NCBI GenBank assembly: GCA_000991135.1
Contig: LBST01000002.1
Location: 1 to 64,000 of the forward strand
Reading direction: 5' to 3'
Source of the DNA: Candidatus Roizmanbacteria bacterium GW2011_GWC1_37_12
Lineage (GTDB): Bacteria; Patescibacteriota; Microgenomatia; UBA1406; GWC2-37-13
Length of the DNA stretch: 64,000 nt
How positions within the stretch are numbered: the first letter of the stretch is position 1; the number at the start of each line of letters is the position of its first letter. Position numbers and translations under genes: made by a program. Below the pieces are notes generated by a model. The model ran no database searches, was not told the origin of the DNA, and saw nothing but the letters and a program-made list of their open reading frames with translations. Of this stretch, positions 51,707-60,237 are shown one piece after another.

Positions 51707-53487
51707 GAATTGCTGATTACATTATCGATTACATTTACAAAAATGGGACTGACACCATTTTTACCTTGGCTGGCGGTGGAGCGATGTTTTTGAACGACGC
51801 CGTAGCTTGTCATAAAAAAATGAAATATGTCTGTAATCATCATGAACAAGCTTCGGCTATGGCCGCCGAGGCTTATGCCAAGACAAACCAGGGCATAGGC
51901 GCCGTTATGGTAACTTCAGGACCGGGGTCAACCAACGCAATCACCGGGTTACTTGAAGCCTGGCAGAATTCTATTCCCGTTATCTTTATCTCGAGCCAAG
52001 CCAAAAAATCGCAGATGACTCATTTTTCCGGTCTTCCCATCCGCCAGTTTGGTATCCAGGAATTAGACATTATTCCCATCGTCAGGCCGTTGACAAAGTA
52101 CGCCGATTATGTTGAAAAACCAGAAGAAATCCGCTTTAAAATTGAAAAAGCCTACCAAGAGATGTTATCTGGCAGGCCTGGACCAGTCTGGCTCGACATC
52201 CCTCCTGACGTCGCGAGCCAGAGCATCGACCCGGAAAAACTACCTGGATTTGTAGACAAAAAAACACCCAATAGTCTACCTAAAATTTCCACTCGGGAGA
52301 TCGGTTTGGTAATAAATTTATTAAATAGAGCGCGAAAACCAATCATCATCGCCGGCGGCGGAATAAAATTGGCAAAAGCAGTTTCGGAATTCAGAGCCTT
52401 AGTCAACATTTTAAAAATTCCTGTAGTCGTCCCGGAGATGGGAATTGATCTTTTGGAAAACAATCATCCTTGCTATGCTGGCCATGGAGGAACAAAGGGA
52501 GATCGAGCCGGAAACATCGTCATTCAAAACAGCGATCTAATTTTGGCAATCGGCAGCAGGCTCTCTGTTTCTTTTACCGGGCACGAATTTGACAAATATG
52601 CGCCGAGATCTGTAAAAATCGTTATCGACGTCGATGAAAAAGAGCACCAGAAAAAAACAGTTAAAATCAACCATCTTATTATTTCCGACGCCAAATATTT
52701 TATTGAGGAAATGATCAAAAATAAGCAAAAACTGATAGATAATAAAAATGTCTGGTTGAAGAAATGCCAAATAATTAAAAATAAATATGGTTTATATCTA
52801 CCCAAGATTAAAGATAAAAATGGCGAAATCAGCATGTACCACATCGTCGATACTATTTCTAAACTGTCTCGACCCGGTGATTTTTTTATCACCGACGCCG
52901 GAGTGACTGCCTACATCGCCGTCCAAACTTTGAAATTCAAAAAAAACCAAAGGATGATTATTCCCGGAGCCACTCTGACCATGGGCTATAATCTGCCGGC
53001 AATCCTTGGCGTCTGGGCTGCCAATAAAAACGCCAGGATAATCTGCATTACCGGCGACGGGTCGCTCCAGATGAACATCCATGAACTGGGGACGATCGCT
53101 TATCACAAAATTCCGGCAAAAATATTCGTCATCAATAATCATGGTTATCTGGCGATCCGCACGACTCAAAAAAATTTTTTCCAATCAAGACTGATCGGAG
53201 AGGGGAGTGGCTCCGGAGTCTATCTACCCAGTTCCCAAAAAATCGCTCAAGCTTATGGTTATAAATATGTCAGAATAAAAAATTACAAAGAACTATCTAA
53301 GATAAAACAAGTAATGAAGGAAAAATCAGCGGTTATCTGCGAGGTCTTTAGTCCTTATTGGCAGGATGTTCTAACTGTCTCTTCGAAGAAAATGCCCGAT
53401 GGGAAAATGGTCTCGCTGCCTATAGACGATATGTATCCGTTCCTACCTGAAGAGGAAATGAAACAAATTAGGCAGTCTCTCAAATAG
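51703..53487 (+). CDS. TPP-dependent enzyme of the acetolactate synthase family (YerE-like candidate)
   Basis: Full three-domain TPP enzyme (594 aa). The catalytic Glu is in NHHEQASAMAAEAYA (about residue 46), the central domain carries KPIIIAGGGIKLAKA, and the TPP motif is GDGSLQMNIHEL to NNHGYLAI. The C terminus LPIDDMYPFLPEEE is unlike housekeeping IlvB but resembles O-antigen-cluster members. No ilvN or ilvC is near. In a deoxysugar cluster with RfbH and RfbJ-like genes, a YerE-like role (adding a two-carbon branch from pyruvate to a ketosugar) is the best guess. It overlaps convergent asd by 8 nt. Confidence 0.8.
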   Translation: MRIADYIIDYIYKNGTDTIFTLAGGGAMFLNDAVACHKKMKYVCNHHEQASAMAAEAYAKTNQGIGAVMVTSGPGSTNAITGLLEAWQNSIPVIFISSQAKKSQMTHFSGLPIRQFGIQELDIIPIVRPLTKYADYVEKPEEIRFKIEKAYQEMLSGRPGPVWLDIPPDVASQSIDPEKLPGFVDKKTPNSLPKISTREIGLVINLLNRARKPIIIAGGGIKLAKAVSEFRALVNILKIPVVVPEMGIDLLENNHPCYAGHGGTKGDRAGNIVIQNSDLILAIGSRLSVSFTGHEFDKYAPRSVKIVIDVDEKEHQKKTVKINHLIISDAKYFIEEMIKNKQKLIDNKNVWLKKCQIIKNKYGLYLPKIKDKNGEISMYHIVDTISKLSRPGDFFITDAGVTAYIAVQTLKFKKNQRMIIPGATLTMGYNLPAILGVWAANKNARIICITGDGSLQMNIHELGTIAYHKIPAKIFVINNHGYLAIRTTQKNFFQSRLIGEGSGSGVYLPSSQKIAQAYGYKYVRIKNYKELSKIKQVMKEKSAVICEVFSPYWQDVLTVSSKKMPDGKMVSLPIDDMYPFLPEEEMKQIRQSLK

Positions 53488-54556
53488 CTATATATCCCTT
53501 CTTTATAAGTAATTCTGCTAATAATATTGCGCCTCCGGCTGCCCCTCTTACCGTATTATGAGACAGGCCAATAAACCGCCAGTCAAATATTTTGTCTTCT
53601 CTTAGTCTTCCCATTGTGATTCCCATTCCGTTTTCAAATTCTCTTTCACTTTCTGTTTGAGGACGATCTGGTTCGTTAAAATATTTTATGAATTGCTTAG
53701 GTGAAGACGGAAGGTTTAATTTTTTTAATGGATTAAAGTTTGTAACGGCTTTTATGATCTGCGATTTTGTTGGTTTTTTAGCAAACTTTACCGTAACTGC
53801 TGCCATATGACCGTTTGTCAGCGGCACCCTGATGCAATTAGCCGAAATCAGCGGCTTCTTGGCCAAAACAATTTTCCTTTTTTCTACTTTTCCCCATATC
53901 TTCATTGGCTCCTGTTCTGATTTTTCTTCCTCATCGCCGATGTAAGGAATGACGTTGTCAACCATTTCCGGCCACATTTTAAAGTTTTTTCCCGACCCCG
54001 AAATCGCCTGCATGCTCGTGACTACCACTCTCGTCGGCTTGTACTTCATTAAAGGAGTTAGAATAGAAACGTAAGACTGAATTGAACAGTTCGGTTTGAC
54101 GGCAATCAACCCCTTTTTCCAGCCTCTTATCTTCCTCTGTATGTCGATTAATTTAAGATGATTAAAATTGATTTCGGGCATGACCATCGGCACATCTTCT
54201 GTAAAACGGTGAGCGGAATTATTTGAAACGACTGGAATACCGACTTCTGCATAATTTATTTCTAGTTTTTTTATTTGCTTCTTGTCTAAATCCAAGGCGC
54301 TGAAAATTAAATCAACTTTGTTTCTGATTTTCTTTATGTTATAAACCGAATAAACCATCATCTGCTTGACAGTGTCTGGAATCGGTCTATCTATCCGCCA
54401 TCTGTCACCAAGAGCTTTAAAATAGGTCTTTCCGGCCGATTGAGGAGAAGCGGCAAGGCAACTGATTTCAAACCAGGGATGTTGTGACAGAATTGAAATA
54501 AATCTTTGTCCGACCATACCAGTCGCCCCTAGTATTCCTACCCTGAATTTTTTCAT
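53480..54556 (-). CDS. asd: Aspartate-semialdehyde dehydrogenase
   Basis: Reduces aspartyl phosphate to aspartate semialdehyde. GATGMVGQRF is the NADP-binding start, NCSIQSYVSIL carries the catalytic Cys (about residue 157), and TSMQAISGSGK and CIRVPLTNGHMAAV complete the signature. The 358-aa form resembles the archaeal/fungal subgroup more than the E. coli type. It is the last gene of the long minus-strand operon and overlaps hom by 4 nt. No dapA or lysine-pathway gene is in view, so with hom present the product is probably homoserine. Confidence 0.93.
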   Translation of the reverse strand: MKKFRVGILGATGMVGQRFISILSQHPWFEISCLAASPQSAGKTYFKALGDRWRIDRPIPDTVKQMMVYSVYNIKKIRNKVDLIFSALDLDKKQIKKLEINYAEVGIPVVSNNSAHRFTEDVPMVMPEINFNHLKLIDIQRKIRGWKKGLIAVKPNCSIQSYVSILTPLMKYKPTRVVVTSMQAISGSGKNFKMWPEMVDNVIPYIGDEEEKSEQEPMKIWGKVEKRKIVLAKKPLISANCIRVPLTNGHMAAVTVKFAKKPTKSQIIKAVTNFNPLKKLNLPSSPKQFIKYFNEPDRPQTESEREFENGMGITMGRLREDKIFDWRFIGLSHNTVRGAAGGAILLAELLIKKGYIAI

Positions 54557-55536
54557 AAACTAACAATTTTAATAACTCTTAATAGATCTCCAAAAATGCC
54601 TCCGGCAGTCACTTGCGGACCAGCGCCCGGGCCTTTAATGACCAATGGATTTTTTGAATAGTTCTTGGTTTTGATGACGGCGATATTATCCGGACCGTCA
54701 AGTTGACCTACGTCGCTTTCTAAATCGGCTTCTGTTAGACCGACAGAACAACTTCTTTTGTTTACTTTTGCAACAAAACGTAACGTCTTCTTGTTTTTTT
54801 TGGACCGATTCATCATTTTATTATACTTTTTATCCAATAACGTTATCTTCTTCATAAAATCATTAACCGATAAATTACTCAACTTTTGAGGAAAGAGCGG
54901 AGTTATCTTAATATCTTCTAAAGATATCTTACTGTCAATTAGCCTAGCTAAAATTAAAGCTTTTCTAGCTACATCTAATCCTGACAGATCATCTCTAGGG
55001 TCAGGTTCGGTAAAGCCTTTTTCTTTGGCTTCAAAAACCGCCTGGGAAAATTTCCTGCCTTTTTGTAAAAGGCTGAAAATATATCCCAAAGTACCTGAAA
55101 AACAACCTTGAATTTCCAAAATTTCATCACCACTTTCTATTAACTCTCTAATTGTGTTAATAATCGGCAGTCCAGCTCCGACCGTCGTCTCGAAAAACAA
55201 TTTATTTCTGTAACGAAATAAAGAGTCGAAAGTCTTTTGATTGGAGGCGAGTGGTTTTTTATTTGACATGACGACAAATCCGCCTTTTCTTAGAGCTTTC
55301 CCGATGGCTGTAGTTGTTTTATCCGAGGCGGTTGTATCAATAAAAACCAGAGGCAGGGGAGCGGCGGTGATCCTTTCCTTTACGGTAATATCATTTGATT
55401 TGGAATCAAAAACAGCTAAAATCTTAAGTCTAATATTATATTGCTTTTCAATTTTAACTTTATTGGTCGTAAGTTGATCAAGAAAAGTTTTCCCAACGCG
55501 ACCTGGTCCCAGGTGTATTATATTTAAGGTTCTCAT
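54553..55536 (-). CDS. hom: Homoserine dehydrogenase
   Basis: Converts aspartate semialdehyde to homoserine. NIIHLGPGRVGKTFLDQL forms the NAD(P) fold, KKPLA marks the active-site Lys, GAGLPIINTIRELIESGDEI and GCFSGTLGYIFSLLQ are family motifs, and GFTEPDPRDDLSGLDVARKALILARL contains the substrate-binding region. At 327 aa it lacks a C-terminal ACT domain, so no feedback control is expected. It lies between lysC and asd. No thrB, thrC or metA/metX gene is in the window. Confidence 0.94.
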   Translation of the reverse strand: MRTLNIIHLGPGRVGKTFLDQLTTNKVKIEKQYNIRLKILAVFDSKSNDITVKERITAAPLPLVFIDTTASDKTTTAIGKALRKGGFVVMSNKKPLASNQKTFDSLFRYRNKLFFETTVGAGLPIINTIRELIESGDEILEIQGCFSGTLGYIFSLLQKGRKFSQAVFEAKEKGFTEPDPRDDLSGLDVARKALILARLIDSKISLEDIKITPLFPQKLSNLSVNDFMKKITLLDKKYNKMMNRSKKNKKTLRFVAKVNKRSCSVGLTEADLESDVGQLDGPDNIAVIKTKNYSKNPLVIKGPGAGPQVTAGGIFGDLLRVIKIVSL

Positions 55537-55547
55537 ATTAATAAAAG

Positions 55548-56444
55548 TTAACTTGAAACGATTGTTCCTTTATCTCCTGGATTCAGAAAACTTTTCACAA
55601 AGATCGGAATATTCTTTTTCCTAACCGGTTCAACGGCTTTGTGATAGATGATTTTTGCTCCTTTTTTTGCCAGACTTTTGGCTTTGCTGTATGTAAGCTT
55701 GTCGTACTTGATCGCTTGTGTATTTTTATTTGGATCTTTGTCATAAAAACCGCTGACGTCTTTCCACAAGTAAAGAGCCTCTGCTCCTAAAAGATTGGAT
55801 AAATAAGCAGCTGATAGATCGCTCCCGCCGCGCCCCAAAGTCGTTGTGCAGCCGTCGTGGGTAAAACCAATATAGCCGGTAACAACCGGAATAACGTTAT
55901 TTTTAATTAAAGGAACCAAAATCTCGTTTATATGATGTTGGCTTTTTTTATAAAGGGGAATGGCGTTATTGAAGTTATTATTTGTAGCGACGATGTAGGA
56001 AGCATCGATCGAATGGGCAATTACTCCGTTCATCTCTAAAGCATCAACGACAACAGAACACGATAATCTTTCTCCGAAAGAAACGATAAAATCGACTCTC
56101 GCCGGAGTAATTTTTTTTTGCGAGACGTTTTTGATAAAAGTTATCAATCGGCTGATTAGATTAATTATATCCGACTCAACTTTAACTGCTTGCGGTCTTC
56201 TGTCAAACTTATATAATACCTTGATGTGCTGTTTTTTTATCTTCTCTACTAACTCCAGGGATTCTTTGATTTTTTTGTTTTTTAAATAATCAGACACTTG
56301 AAACAGTTGATCGGTCACTCCTTTCATCGCCGAAACGACCAGGATTATTTTATTTTTTTTCCGGTATTTTTTTACAATTTGGCAGGCTTTTAATATTCCA
56401 TCCGCAGTTGATAACGAAGCCCCTCCGAATTTCATTACTATCAT
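55548..56444 (-). CDS. lysC: Aspartate kinase, catalytic domain only
   Basis: Phosphorylates aspartate. The amino-acid kinase start is VMKFGGASL, followed by VSAMKGVTDQL, FGERLSCSVVVDAL, GYIGFTHDGCTTTLGRGGSDLSA and LWKDVSGFYDKDP. The protein ends at residue 298 (FLNPGDKGTIVSS), just where the two regulatory ACT domains normally begin. It should therefore be insensitive to lysine/threonine feedback. It is followed 11 nt later by hom and overlaps the upstream GT2 gene by 4 nt. Confidence 0.93.
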   Translation of the reverse strand: MIVMKFGGASLSTADGILKACQIVKKYRKKNKIILVVSAMKGVTDQLFQVSDYLKNKKIKESLELVEKIKKQHIKVLYKFDRRPQAVKVESDIINLISRLITFIKNVSQKKITPARVDFIVSFGERLSCSVVVDALEMNGVIAHSIDASYIVATNNNFNNAIPLYKKSQHHINEILVPLIKNNVIPVVTGYIGFTHDGCTTTLGRGGSDLSAAYLSNLLGAEALYLWKDVSGFYDKDPNKNTQAIKYDKLTYSKAKSLAKKGAKIIYHKAVEPVRKKNIPIFVKSFLNPGDKGTIVSS

Positions 56445-57397
56445 CTACTTATTTTACCATCTTTAATATTAGTCGTACTTTCCACAATATACATCGGCCT
56501 GGCTTTTGTTTCCTCAACAATCACTTGAATGTATTTTCCGAGAATACTTATTGCCAAAAGCAAAATTCCTCCGAAAAAGAAAATTGCGAGCATGAGCGGA
56601 ATCGAAGCCTGTATCGGATTACCAAAAACTATAACCCAATACAAATACCCAGTAATAAATAAAAATGAGACAAAAGTTAAAAAAAAGCCTCCATACACCA
56701 TTAAATCTAATAAAAAATATGAAAATCCGAATAATCCTCTTTCGGCGTGATGCAAATAATCAAAGAAATTATAAGAGCTTTTTCCGTAAAGTCTTTTTTT
56801 TCTTTCGTAAGAAATAAAAGCTCTTTTGAATCCAACCCAAGACAATATGCCGCGACCGAAACGATATTTCTCTGGAAGCTTCCGCATCGCCAATAATACT
56901 TTTCTATCAAATAATCCAAATCCAGTTGAATCCGCAGGAATATCTATAAAACTTATTTTTTTTTGAATTAAATAATAAAGTTTTCTTATCGATTTCATCA
57001 TTAAATTATCAGAAGTTTTTTTATAGACTCCTAAAACCACATTATATCCTTGCTCCCATTTTTTAATAAATTTGGGAATCATTTCCGACGGCTCTTGTAA
57101 ATCAGCCGGAATACCAACGATTGCGTCACCAATTGCATGATCATAAGCAGCGTGACCAGAAGATTCCGGCCCGAAGTTTCTAGACAAAAAAATACCTTTT
57201 ACTTTTTTATCTTTACTGGCTATTTTATTTATTAGTTGCTTTGTTTTATCAAAACTGCCATTATCAACAAAAATAAATTCATAATCATAATTCTTTAATT
57301 TCTTCATCACTCTTGTCAAAGAGTGATAGGCAATAACGACATTAGTTTCTTCGTTGTAACAGGGAATGCAGATGGATATTTTTTTCATTTTTGTCAT
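56441..57397 (-). CDS. GT2 glycosyltransferase with C-terminal membrane pair (GtrB-like)
   Basis: Same class as the 49590 product: SICIPCYNEETNVVIAY, DNGSFDKTKQLI, GIPADLQEPSEMI, ending with two membrane spans (LDLMVYGGFFLTFVSFLFI and LMLAIFFFGGILLLAISILG). It most likely forms an undecaprenyl-phosphate-linked sugar. A second in-frame Met three codons in (MKKISIC) is an equally good start. It sits between the sugar-nucleotide genes and the aspartate-pathway genes in one operon. Confidence 0.88.
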   Translation of the reverse strand: MTKMKKISICIPCYNEETNVVIAYHSLTRVMKKLKNYDYEFIFVDNGSFDKTKQLINKIASKDKKVKGIFLSRNFGPESSGHAAYDHAIGDAIVGIPADLQEPSEMIPKFIKKWEQGYNVVLGVYKKTSDNLMMKSIRKLYYLIQKKISFIDIPADSTGFGLFDRKVLLAMRKLPEKYRFGRGILSWVGFKRAFISYERKKRLYGKSSYNFFDYLHHAERGLFGFSYFLLDLMVYGGFFLTFVSFLFITGYLYWVIVFGNPIQASIPLMLAIFFFGGILLLAISILGKYIQVIVEETKARPMYIVESTTNIKDGKISR

Positions 57398-57410
57398 AAG
57401 TCAAATAAAT

Positions 57411-58337
57411 TCAGTAATTGTTTTTCCTTTCCCGTAATATTTTTGAGTTTGGAAAAATAACAAAAAAATTCTTTTTTTCCACCATTAGTTTTTTTTCTTC
57501 ATCGGTATATAGATACTCGACTATTTTTTCTCTTTCTCTAGCTCCTGTTATTTTTATCTTTACCTTTTTACCTTTACCGTATTTCTTAATCGTTTCCTTG
57601 GCAAAATCGTAGATATTTTTTTCCGGCATTTTTAAAACAAAAACTTCCTGACCTTTCATTTTTGATGCTGCCAGTATTATTAATTCAACCGCTTCAGGAA
57701 TTGTCATAAAAAATCTTTTCATATTTTTATTGGTAACTGTAACTGATTTTCCTTTTTCTATCTGTTCAATCCATAAAGGAACAACTGATCCTCTTGAGTT
57801 AAGTACATTGCCGAAACGAACGACACAGAATTTTGTCCTTGATTTTCCTATGTAGTAGCTTGAGGAAACTATCATTCTTTCCATCATTAGTTTGCTTATT
57901 CCCATAATTGTGTTTGGATTAACAGCTTTATCTGTTGATATGGCAACGACTTTTTCCACATTATGCTCTATTGAAAGATCAATGACGTTTTGGGTTCCAT
58001 AAATATTAGTCTTAATCGTTTCAAAAGGATTATATTCACAATAAGGAACATGTTTCAAAGCAGCGGCGTGAAAAACAATATCAACGTCTCTGAATGCTTT
58101 ATCTAGTCTTTCTTTATCACGGATGTCTCCGATTAAAAATTTAACGTCGATCTTTGTTCCAATTTCTTCAATTTCCTTTTGAAGAAAAAAATGTTTTGAT
58201 TCATCTCTCGAATAAATTCTCACTTGCTTCGGGAGATAATTTTTTATTATATAACGAACTATTTCGCTGCCGATTGAACCAGTTCCACCACTAATCAAAA
58301 TATTCTTTTTGTAAAAAATTCTTTTTAGTTTTTTCAT
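57411..58337 (-). CDS. NAD-dependent sugar-nucleotide 4,6-dehydratase (PseB/CapD-like)
   Basis: An SDR of the inverting UDP-GlcNAc 4,6-dehydratase group, soluble form. ILISGGTGSIGSEIVRYI binds NAD, IGDIRDKERL and HAAALKHVPYCEYNPFETIKTN are family motifs, and STDKAVNPNTIMGISK carries the Thr-Asp-Lys and the MGxSK catalytic region. Length 308 aa. It would open the nonulosonic-acid pathway by making the 4-keto-6-deoxy sugar used by the next enzyme, the aminotransferase, which overlaps it by 4 nt. Confidence 0.87.
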   Translation of the reverse strand: MKKLKRIFYKKNILISGGTGSIGSEIVRYIIKNYLPKQVRIYSRDESKHFFLQKEIEEIGTKIDVKFLIGDIRDKERLDKAFRDVDIVFHAAALKHVPYCEYNPFETIKTNIYGTQNVIDLSIEHNVEKVVAISTDKAVNPNTIMGISKLMMERMIVSSSYYIGKSRTKFCVVRFGNVLNSRGSVVPLWIEQIEKGKSVTVTNKNMKRFFMTIPEAVELIILAASKMKGQEVFVLKMPEKNIYDFAKETIKKYGKGKKVKIKITGAREREKIVEYLYTDEEKKLMVEKKNFFVIFPNSKILRERKNNY

Positions 58338-59446
58338 TTTAAGATTTTTTCAATTTCCATACAAATATACTTGACCTGCTTTTCCTTTAAACCTATATAT
58401 AGAGGTAAAGCTAGCGTTTCAGAAGAGATTTTTTCGGCGATGGGAAAATCACCTTTTTTAAAATTAAATTCCTTTTTCATAAAAGGCTGAAGATGAATCA
58501 CCGGCAGATATGGTTTGGTTTGTATACCTTTTTCAGCCAACTTTTTCATTAAAAAGTTTCTCCTATTATTCAAGACTCTAACGACATAAACAAACCATGT
58601 GTGGGTTCGATCTTTTCCGATTTGAGGAATAATTAGTTTTTTGTTTTCTGAAAGATAACGATTATACAGATTAATGATCTTCTTTCTTTCATTAATCATC
58701 CAATCTAATTTTTCAAGTTGAGTTATTCCTAGGGCCGCACTCATTTCATCCATTCGGTAGTTATAACCCAATCTTTCATGTATTAACCAATCGTTCTTTA
58801 GATTTCTTCCTTGATTTTTTAAACTTTTAATCATTAAGTCAATTTTCTTATTATTTGTAACAACAATTCCACCTTCACCAGTAGTCATCTGTTTATTTGG
58901 GTAGAACGCAAACACACCGATCTCTCCAAAAGTTCCAGTCATCTTGTTTCTGTATTTGGCTCCTAGACTTTCACAAGCATCTTCAATTATCTTTAATTTT
59001 TTCTTTTTGGCGATTTCTAAAATGGGCGTCATGTCCGCCGACTGACCAAATATATGAACCACCAAAATCGCTTTTGTTCTTTTGGTTATCGCTTTTACTA
59101 TCTTTTCCGGATCTATATTATAGGTAGTTTCTTCAATATCGACAAAGACTGGTTTGACTCTTTCAAATAACAAACAGTTAGATGAAGATACAAACGAAAA
59201 AGGAGTTGTAATCACTTCGTCTCCTTCCTTCAAACCTAATGATTTCACTGCCAAATGTAATCCGACAGTACCATTACTTACCGAACTAGCATATTTTGAC
59301 CGGCAATACTTAGCTATTTTCTTTTCAAATTCAAGATGTTTTGGTCCCAAGGATAGATAGCCTGACTCCAAGACGTCAATAACAGCTTTTTTGTCTTTTT
59401 TGTCGATATAGGGTGAGGCTATTTTGATGCTAACTTGGGCTAACAT
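58334..59446 (-). CDS. DegT/DnrJ-type sugar aminotransferase
   Basis: A PLP-dependent sugar aminotransferase (370 aa): VSNGTVGLHLAVKSLGLKEGDEVI, EDACESLGAKY, and FAFYPNKQMTTGEGGIV with the PLP-binding Lys present, unlike the rfbH product. It should aminate the 4-keto-6-deoxy sugar made by the PseB-like enzyme, the step done by LegC or PseC. The formyltransferase upstream in the operon would then act on the new amine. Confidence 0.92.
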   Translation of the reverse strand: MLAQVSIKIASPYIDKKDKKAVIDVLESGYLSLGPKHLEFEKKIAKYCRSKYASSVSNGTVGLHLAVKSLGLKEGDEVITTPFSFVSSSNCLLFERVKPVFVDIEETTYNIDPEKIVKAITKRTKAILVVHIFGQSADMTPILEIAKKKKLKIIEDACESLGAKYRNKMTGTFGEIGVFAFYPNKQMTTGEGGIVVTNNKKIDLMIKSLKNQGRNLKNDWLIHERLGYNYRMDEMSAALGITQLEKLDWMINERKKIINLYNRYLSENKKLIIPQIGKDRTHTWFVYVVRVLNNRRNFLMKKLAEKGIQTKPYLPVIHLQPFMKKEFNFKKGDFPIAEKISSETLALPLYIGLKEKQVKYICMEIEKILK

Positions 59447-59466
59447 AATTTCTTACTGTATTATAG

Positions 59467-60237
59467 TTATTTTTTAGCATTATTCAACTTCTTGTTAATA
59501 AAGGACAAAGTCTCTTGATTGACTAAGGTAAACTTTTCATCTTTTATTTTTATATAGGCTCCGGAATAAGGAGGAAAGAAAAATGCTCTAATTTTTTTGT
59601 TAATGATATTGGTTTTTTTTGTTTTTAAATCAACTTTTTTCATCTTTTCCAGCTGGTCGGAGCTGACATAGATTCCACCTTTGTTTTTAATTGTATTAAT
59701 TTTTGATTCTAGATTCAGCTTTTCTAAAGTATCTTTAAAGAGCAAAAACAACTGTTTTTGGGATTTTTCTTCAAGTGTATAGGCATTTTCATTTTCATCT
59801 ATTGGGAATTCAGTTACTTTTATGATCGGACCGGCATCAAATCTTTCATCTGTTATATAATGGGCGCTGACTCCGTATTTTTTTCTACCGTCTAAAATTG
59901 CCGTATTATAACCAGCTCTTCCTTTATAATCAGGGAGTGGGGCAGGGTGAAAATTGATACAACCGTATCGGGGCAAATCTATTAAAGGTTGTTTTATTCT
60001 TCGCCAATAAAGATACGAAACTACCAAATCAATATTGGCAATCTTTTGGCTTTTCTTGCTTATCAGAGAATAGAGTGTTTTGTCATTCGTCTCAACAGGA
60101 ATTCCATAACAATACCTAAGACTGTCAAGAATAACGTATTTAATTGTGTATCCTTCACATAATAAATATTTTATCGCCTCATAAGCCAAAGGTTTTCTTC
60201 CTAAAAAAACAATATTTTTTATTTTCATATTGCTCAA
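59467..60237 (-). CDS. Formyltransferase, probable sugar N-formyltransferase
   Basis: A 10-formyl-THF-dependent formyltransferase: the catalytic Asn and His are in INFHPAPLPDYKGRAGYN and the Asp in ERFDAGPIIKV, the same triad as in methionyl-tRNA formyltransferase. At 256 aa it is short, and the C-terminal region is not that of Fmt. It occupies the position in the nonulosonic-acid operon where an N-acetyltransferase (LegH/PseH) would be expected, and no acetyltransferase is in the operon. Hence N-formylation of the amino sugar is likely. A start at MKIKN (60228) is also possible. Confidence 0.85.
   Translation of the reverse strand: MSNMKIKNIVFLGRKPLAYEAIKYLLCEGYTIKYVILDSLRYCYGIPVETNDKTLYSLISKKSQKIANIDLVVSYLYWRRIKQPLIDLPRYGCINFHPAPLPDYKGRAGYNTAILDGRKKYGVSAHYITDERFDAGPIIKVTEFPIDENENAYTLEEKSQKQLFLLFKDTLEKLNLESKINTIKNKGGIYVSSDQLEKMKKVDLKTKKTNIINKKIRAFFFPPYSGAYIKIKDEKFTLVNQETLSFINKKLNNAKK

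Noticed and set aside
51556-53184. Minus-strand ORFs of 97-128 aa within the aminotransferase and TPP genes
   Set aside because: They mirror conserved coding sequence in other frames and have no independent support.
51703-53487. Housekeeping acetolactate synthase IlvB
   Set aside because: No ilvN, ilvC or ilvD nearby, an atypical C terminus, and an operon of sugar genes; the YerE-like reading is preferred though not proven.
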